Position numbers and translations under genes: made by a program | From: Gnetum montanum | Taxonomy: Eukaryota; Streptophyta; Gnetopsida; Gnetales; Gnetaceae | Direction of reading: 5' to 3' | Assembly (NCBI GenBank): GCA_015680685.1 | Contig: MNCI01017734.1 | Coordinates: 77,049 to 141,048 of the forward strand | Length of the DNA: 64,000 nucleotides | In this document: positions 25,740-37,918 of the stretch, one piece after another | Layout of the letters: the number at the start of each line of letters is the position of its first letter | Position numbering within the stretch: position 1 is the first letter of the stretch | The notes under the pieces: model-generated | What the model was told of the DNA's origin: nothing | Database searches by the model: none | The model's input: the letters and a program-made list of their open reading frames with translations, nothing else

Positions 25740-26302
25740 TTATGAATAATTAAAGTGTATGTGTCATTAACTATGATACAATGTCATAGCCCTTACTATA
25801 AAGTTGTAGTTATACTACATTTGTGACATCTTTGGTCATTAATTGCAATTAGACTCTTGTAGTTTGTTTTCATACTATAGTAAATAGTCAACAAGTGCTT
25901 GTAGTATGAATATAAGTTGGCTGTATGGTTTCTTATTTTAGTGGAATGTACATGAACATATTTCATTATCAGAAATAAGATCAAGATTGATTTTCTTTCA
26001 TTTTAATACGTTGACTTAATTGAAATTTACTTTTCTTTGTTGTTTATTAATTAAATTAATTAATTTCTATATTTTTAATTAGATTAATTATAGGCCATAA
26101 CACATTAATCATTATATGACTTACCTAAACTAAACCTTACAAAGTATAAGGGCTACTATTGATTTAGGTGGGAACATGGCAACCTATGATCATTTAAAGT
26201 ATATTATACATAGTGTTAGTCCTTCTATGGGTTACAACATAGTTTATCATGGCTCTTGTAGATCGTATAATTACAAGTTAGGCATACTCGTCATCCATCA
26301 CC
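25740..26302 (+). repeat. Decayed type B LTR with internal loss
   Basis: Aligns with parts of 24376-25229: ACTCTTGTAGTTTGTTTTCATACTA..AATAGTCAACAAG (about 25850), TGTATGGTTTCTTATT, AAGATTGATT, then the terminal TTAGGCATACTCGTCATCCATCA region. Much more diverged than the other LTRs and internally deleted, so probably an older insertion. Confidence 0.6.
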
Positions 26303-27129
26303 TTTTAACAACCAAAGCTATATTCATATTTAAGTGCAAATGATAATTTCACAAAAGTATTCACAATAGCCATCTATTACTTTTATAAGTAATTCAAGTA
26401 AATTAATATCCACTTAACCAAAACATATTGCAAAATGAGATAAGCGTTCCACTATTTACCAAAAAAGAAAAACCTATTATGTCCAACTCAAATTACATTT
26501 AAATTTACAAAGAGAAAGATTTTAATTTTTTGCATTTTTCATTTCTCTTTTTGATTTGGCTAAGCTTTAATAATATCATTGAGAGAAGATCTTCATAATT
26601 TCCTATTCATGATTTTTTAAATCTTCTACCAAATTCTTCTTACCAGTGGAAATTAAAAAAAATAATGGTCTAATGATTTTAATAACATCTGATAATACAC
26701 ACAAAGATCATCTACAATTAAACCTTATGATGTATTAAAAAAATTATTAGAAGTTTACTACATATATATTTAGAAATAAAGATCTTATGTTTTGCAATAC
26801 TAACATATCTTTAATAGGATTCATAAAATATATTCTTATGAGCTAGAACTAATGAAAAGATGTTATGAGATATGTGTTAAGTGCTAGTTGTTAGAGGCTA
26901 GATGCTAATATAAGAGTAGAAGAGTCCTTGTAAGATCCACTTATGGTTTCATTAGCTGGTATGGTTATGTGCAATGTATGTTGTGTGATTTAAACTTGTG
27001 ATGTTTATGATGTGGTTCTATTGTGATTAGATGGTAGTTGGTATTTTATTATGTGTTGGTATATTACTAACATGATGAATTTGATGTTGTTTCATATGAT
27101 GCTATTCTTGTGAGATTGTATAAACTCAT
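26303..27129. other. Anonymous AT-rich DNA
   Basis: Very AT-rich, no ORF with recognisable similarity, no LTR or TIR structure seen. Confidence 0.4.
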
Positions 27130-27681
27130 TTTTACATGTTTTTTCTTAAGTGTCCAATAGCATAACATGCTTGGAAATAAACATTTAGAATTTGCAACAA
27201 CTTTCAATCAAACATTAATAACATTATTCTTGGTGATCAACCTACTTTGTCTACTTGACTTATTTGTATTTAAAAGTGTCTTTTTTCACTTGTTCTCTAT
27301 TCTATTTGAAAGTCTTAATGTGTATAGTTATTTTTCCACATCAAGAGAAAATATCAAATTCTCAAAAATGTTGCTTTTCAATTACAAATTCAAGCTAAAA
27401 AGATTCTAGTAAAAGTTGAACAATTAATTTGTTTTTTATAGTACTAATTTCTTTTTGTTTTGGAAGCTTTAGTTGAAAAAGCTATCAATTTATATTACTA
27501 TTTGTTTATTTTTTTTTGATTGATGCTTTTATTTATCTTTAGAAACAGCATTTTCTTATCTTTACAAGAAATTCTTTATTAAGAAGTAAAAATTTGTGAG
27601 GGTACTTCTCAATAAAGGTAATTCATAATTCTTTTTCTACCCTAGATGGAAGTTTTCTTTGATTTTTTAGTTGTACATCAT
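27130..27681 (-). repeat. LINE-associated fragment
   Basis: Aligns with 46235-46690, the low-coordinate side of the LINE remnant: shared TCACTTGTTCTCTATTCTA, AAAAGTTGAACA and TAAGAAATTCTTTA stretches in the same orientation. It is cut at 27681 by the LTR of element E. Confidence 0.5.
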
Positions 27682-28573
27682 TGATAAGTAGTGGAGAAAT
27701 CCAACACCCAATCATACAAGTTATGACTATTCACGCATAGCCCAATCATAATTTGTAGATGAGGTAATGTGATTATGCTAGTAATTTCTTTCAGTTCGTG
27801 ACTGTTGTCTTCCCATGTGGAGCTAGTATAATCTATGTGTATGGTTTAGCTCACAATGAGGTATATGATATGTTGATGTTGATTGGCCATCTGGCTCCTA
27901 GCATACATGATAAATTGTGAAAATAATTCTAAGCTTAAAGAAAATAGTAAATAGTCTATTCTAGCCTAAGGTGATGGATAAATGGTCCTGATTTGTCGTA
28001 CACACCTTGGACTCATGCAGTTACCATTGGGATTACCAAATATACCATTACTCAGCAAATCAAGTGATAACACAATTGGGTTACTAGATAACTACACTTA
28101 GCCATGGAAATCATTCATATCTATTCTGCTTAACATCAGTGAAAATAAAGTGCATGAAATAGTAAATATTAACTAGGAAAATAGTTAAGTGAAAATGATA
28201 AACATTATTCTAGGTAAATTGTAAAGCAACTAAGTGGATGTTGCAATGGTAAAAAGTAATCTCAATCTTTATTGCTGGTTAGACTTATGTCCAAGTACAA
28301 GATGCTTGAATAAAGACTTCATACAATTATTCAACACCACACTACAGGCACACACTACTAAGTATTTAGAGCTAAAATTATAAAACAAACTACAAGTGTT
28401 ATGCTACTTTGATTGAAAACTTATTATAGATCCATGCACCTAAGTGCTATATTTATAGGTTGTTACACATGTTGTGATATTGCATATACAACAATGTAGC
28501 ATGTGCTATGATATTGGAGCTACAATATTGAATATCTAATATCATATTCCTTGAAAAAATTTATTTAATAATA
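27682..28573 (-). repeat. Element E 3' LTR
   Basis: On the minus strand it begins TATTATTAAAT, directly after the TTTTTGGGG tract, and ends CACTACTTATCA; 892 bp. It contains an ATATTAGATATTC palindromic part and CCTATAAATATAGC (TATA, about 28450). The first base pair TG seems mutated to TA. Confidence 0.75.
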
Positions 28574-28599
28574 CCCCAAAAATCGATTGAAAACTCTTC

Positions 28600-31518
28600 C
28601 TCAAGTTAAAACAAAATGAGGAGAGAGTTCCTTACAAAATTAGAAGGTAGATTTACATGAAACTATTTACTATATACATGATACTTTATGCAATAGTGGT
28701 ATTTTATAAAATTTACACAAAACATACAAAAAGAAAAATCTAAATGAAGCTTGATTATGTAGTTCCTGGTGATGGTAGTTCTTTCATTGGTTACATCCCC
28801 TTGTCATTAGGCTTCTAAAATTTGTATCTATTCAAGAGTACCTAAAGTTTCTCTTTCTCCGTTCCTAGGTCATGTATCATTTATGCTTATTTTGTAATGT
28901 GTGATGGAGCTGGTACATCCCATAGACATGGCAACTACAAGAACATTTGATTAGCTTTAATGTATCATGCCATAAACTGACTTCTCTCTTCTTCAAATGT
29001 CATGGCCTTGGCTCGTAGTTCATGATAGTCTAATAGTCTTTTGGCCAGGTTTACTAGAACATCATTTTGCTCCTAGGAGTCAACCTTTACTACTTTTATC
29101 TCAAAATTTTGCACTTGAAGTTTTTATAAAGCATCTTTGAAATTTGTAAACTTTTTTTTGTACATTGCACATATGGCTACTACTTGTTGTTCTAGTTTAT
29201 TTCTAGGCCTCCATGCTATTAACATGGCTAGGTTAGCATATTGAAGATTAGCTAACCCCATGTACTCTTTCAGATCCTCTATCTACAAGTCTTTATTTTT
29301 AACATCTGTTTGGTGAACATGGGCATAGTTGTCCAAGATGGGATACCAATCTAGATTTTGTGCTAATATGGAATTGATTCTGATGTTCGCCATCTAGATC
29401 TCTTTCTCATTAATTTTCTTATACATTCCCATCTGGTCATGGAAATGTTACTTGAGTTGTCCATGCTTCTTAGCTTCATTTTTCCATGCATTGATTTCAA
29501 TAGTTGATTTTTTTCTAATCACGCATACCTCCTCCATGGAGAGGATTTGGTTTTCTCTAGCTAAGAAACTCATGTCTTGGTTGATTCTCATTAGTTATTC
29601 TTTCAACTGATGGATGCTCTCCTCAAGAATATTTTTTTGCTTCTCCACTGTAGTCAACTTTGTAGTATCTACAACAAAATATTTGTTATCTTCTTGTGCT
29701 ACGGTGAGTGCCTTGGTATGTGCATACATCTATGCTTTTGCTAACAAGCCATTTCACACCACTTTTTCCTTTTTGTTTTCTATCTACTTATTCTACATGA
29801 TCAAGTGGTTCGCTTGCTCTATTCTAAATTTTTCTAGTTGGTTAGGAGTAATGAATTGAGTAGGATTTCTATGTTTTGCCCTTAGGGTCACAAGCTCTTC
29901 TTGTAGTCTCAGAATTTCAGCTTTTTCATGCTCTATCTCAATCTTTGCCATGACCAACTTACCCTTGATCATAATCAACTCTGACTGTACAATAGTAACA
30001 TCACTTTGGATGTTGAAAAGTGTTGTCATTACTTGTCTAGTCTATAATAGTCGATCTAGCACATCTTCATGCTTTGCAGGAGGTATTGAGATTCAAGCTA
30101 GTATTTGAGCATCTCTGGCTCCAATTAGATCTACTAGTGGCAAAATAGATACATTGAATGATCCTTTGATATGATTTGTAATCACCTCTACTACTTCCAC
30201 TACATCTTGATGCTACATGACCACAATCATGGATCCTTCTCCTATTTCTAGTTCCACATGGAATGATGCAGTGTTCCCAAAGATCTATTATGATTATTGG
30301 TCCCCTTCTCCTAACTATAATGATATTTTTCTACTTCTAAGATCTACAAAAATGGTGGGTTGAATAGCACTATCTATCACTCTATAGAGATTGGCCTCCT
30401 CATGCATTCGTCCAACTCATGGTTTCTACAATCTATTGTAGATGACTCATTGATGGTCTATAATCCTATGGTAGTGATGGTGGGACTTACTATTACTACT
30501 ATTCTTGTTATTACTGCTAACCATTGGGACCTACTTACTATTGTTGTTTAGTCTATGTGGTTTCCCTAGCTTCTATTTCTTCCTTTACCTGATCTTTCTT
30601 TGGTGGTTTAGGTGTAAGCATCTCAACATATGAAGAATTTTGAGCTCTCATGAGAATTTCCTTAGTGTACCCTAGGATCTCAGCACATTTACACAGCTTC
30701 TTGATTAGGCAAGGGAATGTAAGTATCGGTTTCCTTGCCTTCTTTTCCTTGAACCATCTTTAGATTTCCATGAAATAGAATTGTGCAAGATTAGCATTAT
30801 ATTTCTCCGTTAGGATTACACTTCCTCTAGCCACATAGGTGGATAACCTGTTGAGCCTCTTGGTGGGAAATAGGTGATATGTGCTAATTTTAAAGTAGAT
30901 TCTCTCCTCTAGAGTTAATTAATTGTGTTCTTTATCTTCTTTGTTATATGCCCTTCTTAGCCAAAATTTTCTAGTTTCTTTATATGGTGTGGTGGATAGA
31001 TGTGGTAGTCTTGCCTTTTCATTGGGCACATTTAGAACTTTTTCTATTGCCTTGATCGAATAAGAGATAGAGAATCCTTCTATGTTGACTATAGCATCTT
31101 CTACCTTATTATGCCAAAACTGGTAGGTCTCCCCAAGGTACAATTTACCACTATTTGATAGGATGGGCCATAGCAGTGATGTTTGGAGTTGTGTCCTTAC
31201 TACTTTTGGAACAAACTCCATAGACATAACAAACTTCATTTTCACAATGACTATGGTTAAAAGTGATTTCTCCTAAATTTCATGGTGGCATTCTTGTGAT
31301 AGCATGAGGCACTGTCCTTGTACTTGTGGTTTGTATGCCTCTCCCTGAGCCAAATGTCCAGTAGCAAGAGTTTCTTGATGGATATTGTAAGACTAAGCGT
31401 CCTACTCTTCACTTTCTGCTTATGGCTCTTGTGCTCCTATTTGGCCTTTTCCTTGGCATCTTTGTTGTTTGCTCACAGGTTGTAAGGGTCCACCTTGTGC
31501 TCCTCTCTTTGGAACCAT
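28600..31518 (-). pseudogene. Element E 3' ORF: probable plant transposon-protein domain plus coiled coil
   Basis: An almost continuous frame with scattered stops between the pol end and the 3' LTR, where Athila elements carry an additional ORF. ATG at 31518 starts MVPKRGAQGG. The middle (30600-31250) reads LYLGETYQFWHNKVEDA, IEKVLNVP, RIYFKISTYHLFPTKRLNRL, then FPCLIKKLCKCAE. This order resembles the plant putative transposon protein domain (Pfam PF20167) from memory; I could not search it. The C-terminal half (28980-30030) is rich in Glu, Lys and Leu with heptad-like spacing, as in a long coiled coil. The role is unknown. A piece of this ORF recurs inverted at 49130-49600. Confidence 0.6.
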
Positions 31519-31559
31519 TTGCAATCATCAAGGAATTAGAAACTATTAGGATGTGTTCT

Positions 31560-33600
31560 ATGATTTCTATAACTCCCTTCCTTTCTTGTACCTATAGTTA
31601 GATCAAATTTCTAATTTATTAGGATTGTAGAGTTAGAAAAAATTTTCAAAACAAAACCTCCTATGTGTTCATTTCCTTATAATCTCTCACAATTGTCCAT
31701 TTTTTTCTTGTTCATGGCTTGTAATGATTGGTTTGGTTCCTTAAGAGTAATATTAAAATGTTTCTAGCATTAATGTGACTAATTTTTATTAAAAAATTTG
31801 AATTTTCCCTTCATACTTACCCTTATAGTACCTTCTAGGCTTTAGCAAAATCTGAAAAATTGGCTCATATTTTCCCACTAGCACCCCCCACAACTAATAT
31901 GAGCACTTTGGGATCAAATATATTTGAAAATAAAATAAATTAGAATGATAATATGAAAATTATTGCTTCGGAAAGCTAGGAGGTTAGAGCTCAAATCACA
32001 GAAGAAAATTGAAAAAATCTCTTTAGGTGCAAATGTGAAAATGATGGAAATGTGGCTAAGTGTTCATGTATTTATAAATTTTTGGCCTTTGATATCAGGG
32101 CTACTCTGATAGGCTAAAATTTCACATTTCTCATTGAATTTTGATGAGTAAAAATAAACCATTTGGAATATTTGGAAGGTTTAAAGCATATTCAAAGGTT
32201 CTTGGGCTATAAAAAATGCATATTCTTCAAGAATTTGACATTGAAAGCATTTAAAGAAGTAATCTTGGGCTATGGAAGTTCATGAAGTTTTGATAAGATG
32301 GATGAGATGGGTAGCAGATTCATGTTGTGTAAATAGATCGTTTGAATGATAAGGGAATTTTTTATTGATGTTAGTGGTATTGAAAGGCTCAAGATGATGT
32401 GGAATCACTTGGTATGTATAAGATACAACAATTATACAAGTGGGTCCTTCCCAAAGTAGGCTCCAGCCTTTAATTCCCCTGTATAACCATGCCTAGAAGT
32501 GTCCTTAGGCACTTAAGTAGTTGAATGTAATGCATACCTTTTTAACAAAACACACATGTTAGTATCACCAAATTGTAAAAATTACACTATGTTATACAAC
32601 ATCACAAGGTATGATTAGTTAAACAATGAGATGAGATGGACTTGAAAGGGATTGTAGAAATCAAGACATGAGGTGTCTTACCATAGGCATAATGAATTCT
32701 TGTGTTTTATTAGTGGTTAAAGTAATCATTAGCCTTTTTGTTCAAGATGCAAACCAAGTCCAAATTACATTCTAGTGACATCACATCATTTCATCTCTTA
32801 CAATCACAATTGTAAGACTATCACTATTGTAAGGAGTATCATCACTTGGCATATTATCCAAGGGAGGAGTTTATTCATAGCACTTTTTATCTTTTTTAGA
32901 TTTCTGAGAATGTACCTACTTTTAGGCATGGGTAACATGTCTTTCTAATGACATGGTAAGGTAGCACTTATTTTTCTCTTACTCCCATTTTTCATTAGAT
33001 CTACAAGGATATAATACAACCTAAGCAACATGATAGAACTTATAATAGTAATCCAAGAGAATCAATAAACCCCCTTCATGTCACACCCTTTACATTCCCT
33101 CTTGGTTCTTTACTTTTTTGTCCAAGCATAATGACCGCAAGTTTATTCATAGTTGTATGATGGAAATAATATCATTATGGCCATGGCAAGAACCTCTTAT
33201 TACTAGAATGAATGGATGAATGTTTTGGTCTCAGTATTCAAATAATCAGTTCCTTGTGACATGATAACATAGAGAGATTTTCACTTTATTAGACTACATC
33301 TTGACTTTATTCTTAATTTGTTTTATTAGCAATCAAAAATATTTACAAAAAAAATGAAAACAAAGTATGAAAAAGATAGTAAGAATTGGAAAAAGATGTA
33401 AGGAATGAAAAATCTCAAAGAATTGAAAAATATCAAAAATTTAAGAAATGAAAAATATAAAAGACTGAGAAAATATCAAAGAATGTGAAAAAGTATAAAA
33501 GAATTGAAAAAATTGTATCAAAGAATGTGAAAAGGTATATCAAGAAATTAGAAATTTAAAAAAAATTGTAAAAGAAAAAATTGAAAAGCACTTATTACTG
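31560..33600 (-). other. Element E 3' noncoding region between pol end and 3' ORF
   Basis: On the minus strand it carries the blocks shared with C, B and F: GGGTGTGACATGAAGGGGGT (about 33080) and AGAAAGACATGTTACCCATG (about 32950). A purine-rich GTGGGGGGTGCTAGTGGG stretch lies near 31890. A run of AAAGAAATGAAAA-like low-complexity sequence fills about 33330-33580. Confidence 0.6.
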
Positions 33601-33604
33601 TTAG

Positions 33605-35157
33605 AATCAAGATAAGGTGTCTCCCCCATGATTGAATTCATGGTTGAGTGTTCAAAAAATTTACTCTAGGTCTCCTGGATCATAAAGTCTAAGTGGTTTA
33701 GTTACCATCCTTAGTGATTTACCATTTTGGTTATCATCCTAAGTTCTTGTTTTCTTTTCCTAGTGGTGTATGATTATGGTTTAATAGTTTCATTCTTGGG
33801 TCCTTAGTTGGTTTCATCTTCTTAGAATGGGAATTAATAAGCAAATCATATTGTTCCATGCATGTTCTAGATGATTTTAGGCTCTTAGTTTTTAGCCACT
33901 AGGTGTCTTTTGGTTTAGTGGCTCCTGCTCTTTCTTGTGCACACACTTGTTTTTCACATTTTTTGTGGACTAGTGCAATGGCTACGTTAACATCATGAAG
34001 TGTTGGTCCACAACTACACACTTTGTTTTCAGTTGTAATGCTTGTCTTCCTTCAAGATTTCAACATATAAATCTCTCATAATTATCTTAGCATCAATTTT
34101 GCTAAGCCATGCTCTCCCCATGATAATTGTAAATTCCTTTTCATCATTTTGCACATCAATTACAAGAAAGTCTATTAGGTAAGATCACTGATTAACAATG
34201 GTCACTACATCATCTACCTATCCCAAAGGAATGGCAATAGATTGATCTACAAGCTAAAATTTGATATTATGCTCCTTCAAGTTGGTAGGTTCCATGCTTA
34301 ATATGTTTCATAAGAGATCAAATTTACCCTAGAACCTAAGTCTAATAGAGCTTTATATGGAAGATTTCTAGGTACTCATAGGTAAATCAAAGGAATTCCT
34401 AGATCAATTCTTTTCTTAAGGAGTGGTCTTGCCTTTATCCATTTAGTGACTATTTCGGTGAGCATGATAGTTTGCATGTTTATATTTGATGATAATGGAA
34501 GCTTACTAGTAAGAAGAGGATTTATGGTAGGAGATGTTGGTCTCAATGAAGTTCTAATTCTACTAGCCTTTTTAGGACTTGTCCTAAATAAAGTACATTT
34601 CTTTGTCTAGCCTTTAGTGTTGTTGGTAAGATCCTCTTTTTGTATACTAATTTCCCTTGTAGCTTTTCTTTGCTATGGTTGCAATGGTAGCTCCCCTTGC
34701 ATAGTAGGTGGTGGTACTAGTGGTAAAGGATTTAGATGTTGATTTGAAGAATCAGTTGCTTGGAGATGCATGTATGATTCTGAGTTGGTCGTTGGTGGCA
34801 TCTGTCTGTGGTACTCAAGGAAATAGTACAGTGGATTTTGAATAGTTACATTTGTTGGTGAGATTAAACAGTGGACGTAGTATCAATAAGAATCAGGTTA
34901 CCGATATGGATACTATGGACGTAGTGGTGGCATGACCCATGATTGGGGTTGTTGCCACTACTGTTAGTATTGTTCTTGTGGCTATGGTAAAGCTCTACTA
35001 ACATAGTATGTTGGTTGGAAGTTCTACCTATATTTACTTTGAGGATAAGGTAATCTTCTAGAAATTTTTTTCTTAACAAATTTAGGATTGAGTGCATATG
35101 ACCTTGTTTTCTATAAATGTGCCAACAAATGGCAAATGGAACATTTGGCCATTTCAT
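33605..35157 (-). pseudogene. Element E gag C-terminus, protease and pol end
   Basis: Reading down: gag C-terminal part with a decayed knuckle and a His/Asn-rich stretch (34864-35157), Arg/Pro-rich linker, protease with ALLDLGSRVNLIS (about 34330) and IIMGRAWL (about 34110), an acidic linker, then the CATGGGGGAGACACC pol-end tract (about 33617-33631). Protease to pol end spans only about 480 bp, as in B and F, so the RT-to-integrase block is missing. Numerous stops. Confidence 0.7.
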
Positions 35158-35159
35158 GG

Positions 35160-37918
35160 AATAGTAAGACTCATTTTAAATATTATTGTAAGAATGGAGG
35201 AGTGTAAGTGTGCTATTTCATACCATTGGTAAGGGATCTGGGGGAGACCATAATATTATTGATGGAAATAATGATGCACATATGAAAAACAAGGAATAAA
35301 GATTGCAAGATATAATGTGCCAATAATGAATGAATTAACAAGCAAAAAATTCTTCATTGTCAGAAATATGTTTAGGAATTGATCATTTGGGTACTGGAAA
35401 AGAATGAAAGAAGGAAATTGGAATTGAAAATTAAAAAATTAAAATCAACATAGTGTATGAATAATAAAATGGGAGAATATCGGTGGATGTTTGCTAAAAT
35501 AATGTTTTAAAATTTGCCCACAAATTTTAAAGGCCTGTTCTATAATGGGAAGGAATTCCATCATCCATAATCCACATTTAAATTTATTTCACAAAAAAAA
35601 TGGAAGAAGTCTTTGGCAGGAAAACAGAACTGCGACAGCAACAATCTTCTAAGTAGTGCAGTCTGAAAGGGACAGAAGCTCCTGCACCATGACAACTATT
35701 CACAAATGCAGACACTACGTAGAAAAAATTTGGGCAAAGTTATGAAGGCATTTTTGATAGAAAAAAAAAATTCAAAAATCTCATCAAAATCATGGTCCGC
35801 GGCGCTGTGCCTCTTCAATTTTTTTTGAAGAATCAACGCAGATTCTAAAACAACGCGCAAGGCTTAGGGTTTCAACACAGTACACATGTTCAAAATTTCA
35901 TCACGACGTGGATTCTAACACAGGGTGATGGCCCAAACCCTTTTCAGAAAGCATGACCGCAGTCTTGGGGTTTCTGTAATGGTTCACGCAAACAACAAGA
36001 AAATTCATGGGCAGGAGGGCCACAAGGAAAGCAACGACAACAATGGGAGCAATAAAGTTTCAGGCCTGAAACTATTTCAATTCCAAAGACCAATGCATAA
36101 AATTGTGCAAGGTTCTAAGAACAGATCTATGTTTCAGCCCACTACCATGAATTCTGATATTTTGTTGTAGGTGTTTCCCAGCTGTGGGCTCACCAAACAA
36201 GCCTTTTTTTTCTCAACGAACGCATTTCAAATTTTTAGGTGGTGAAAAAAAATGGCAATTACAAATGTCATTCGCCCTAGAACCTGTAATCCGAAACAGC
36301 AGCCATGCCTGACGACGATGCATCCGATATCGCATATCGGTCCACCGAATGCGACAACAAAGACACAAGGGCATACCAAAACAAGTGTATAACCGAATCC
36401 GCAGAGCAAGAGATTTGTTAGCTGATGCTGGAGTTGCAGTTTAATCTATCGCCGAAACTTACCATTAATTTAATTATTCCAAGTGCCCAGCTGAAGACTT
36501 ACCTTTAATTTAATTTAATTATTCCATGTCTTAAAACATTATTAAAACATTATTTTTCCAAAAATTATTATATATAAGTTACTACTCATAAAATATTTGC
36601 AATATTAATGTTAANNNNNNNNNNNNNNNNNNNNNNNNNNNNNNNNNNNNNNNNNNNNNNNNNNNNNNNNNNNNNNNNNNNNNNNNNNNNNNNNNNNNNN
36701 NNNNNNNNNNNNNNNNNNNNNNNNNNNNNNNNNNNNNNNNNNNNNNNNNNNNNNNNNNNNNNNNNNNNNNNNNNNNNNNNNNNNNNNNNNNNNNNNNNNN
36801 NNNNNNNNNNNNNNNNNNNNNNNNNNNNNNNNNNNNNNNNNNNNNNNNNNNNNNNNNNNNNNNNNNNNNNNNNNNNNNNNNNNNNNNNNNNNNNNNNNNN
36901 NNNNNNNNNNNNNNNNNNNNNNNNNNNNNNNNNNNNNNNNNNNNNNNNNNNNNNNNNNNNNNNNNNNNNNNNNNNNNNNNNNNNNNNNNNNNNNNNNNNN
37001 NNNNNNNNNNNNNNNNNNNNNNNNNNNNNNNNNNNNNNNNNNNNNNNNNNNNNNNNNNNNNNNNNNNNNNNNNNNNNNNNNNNNNNNNNNNNNNNNNNNN
37101 NNNNNNNNNNNNNNNNNNNNNNNNNNNNNNNNNNNNNNNNNNNNNNNNNNNNNNNNNNNNNNNNNNNNNNNNNNNNNNNNNNNNNNNNNNNNNNNNNNNN
37201 NNNNNNNNNNNNNNNNNNNNNNNNNNNNNNNNNNNNNNNNNNNNNNNNNNNNNNNNNNNNNNNNNNNNNNNNNNNNNNNNNNNNNNNNNNNNNNNNNNNN
37301 NNNNNNNNNNNNNNNNNNNNNNNNNNNNNNNNNNNNNNNNNNNNNNNNNNNNNNNNNNNNNNNNNNNNNNNNNNNNNNNNNNNNNNNNNNNNNNNNNNNN
37401 NNNNNNNNNNNNNNNNNNNNNNNNNNNNNNNNNNNNNNNNNNNNNNNNNNNNNNNNNNNNNNNNNNNNNNNNNNNNNNNNNNNNNNNNNNNNNNNNNNNN
37501 NNNNNNNNNNNNNNNNNNNNNNNNNNNNNNNNNNNNNNNNNNNNNNNNNNNNNNNNNNNNNNNNNNNNNNNNNNNNNNNTCAAATGTTTTTGCAAAATTT
37601 TATTTGTTACAAGTAGGTGTTATAAGGACTGCGTAGACTAGGCAATTGAACAAAATAGGAACTCTCAACAACTCACAATACTTTGCAAAGTTGGCTAAAC
37701 CTCTTTAAGATAAGTCATTTGTAGTTTACACACAATGCAATCATTTCATTTTTCCACAACCGCACGCCACAATAGCACACACACATACTCACATTAACTA
37801 CTGAGTCTATTTGAAGGTATCTGGGCCTTGGTGTTGCGAGAGACCAGCAAGCACCTAAATCCTGTTCGAGGACACTCGTTGGTGGTCGCGCCCCAAATGG
37901 TCGCCAACACCATTACTA
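35160..37918. mobile_element. Unidentified insertion within element E gag (contains assembly gap)
   Basis: The gag alignment with remnant G (50560-50720) is interrupted here by about 2.76 kb, 965 of which are N. The right edge reads, on the minus strand, TGTTGGCGACCATTTGGGG and is GC-rich and CpG-containing. The part at 35600-36420 is also less AT-rich and less decayed than E. I found no transposase, RT or terminal repeat, and could not settle a target duplication. It may be a younger element or displaced contigs. Confidence 0.45.
36615..37579. other. Assembly gap (965 N)
   Basis: Run of N. Open frames spanning it are artefacts. Confidence 1.

Noticed and set aside
36582-37636. Long open frames on both strands (over 330 codons)
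   Set aside because: They consist almost entirely of N.
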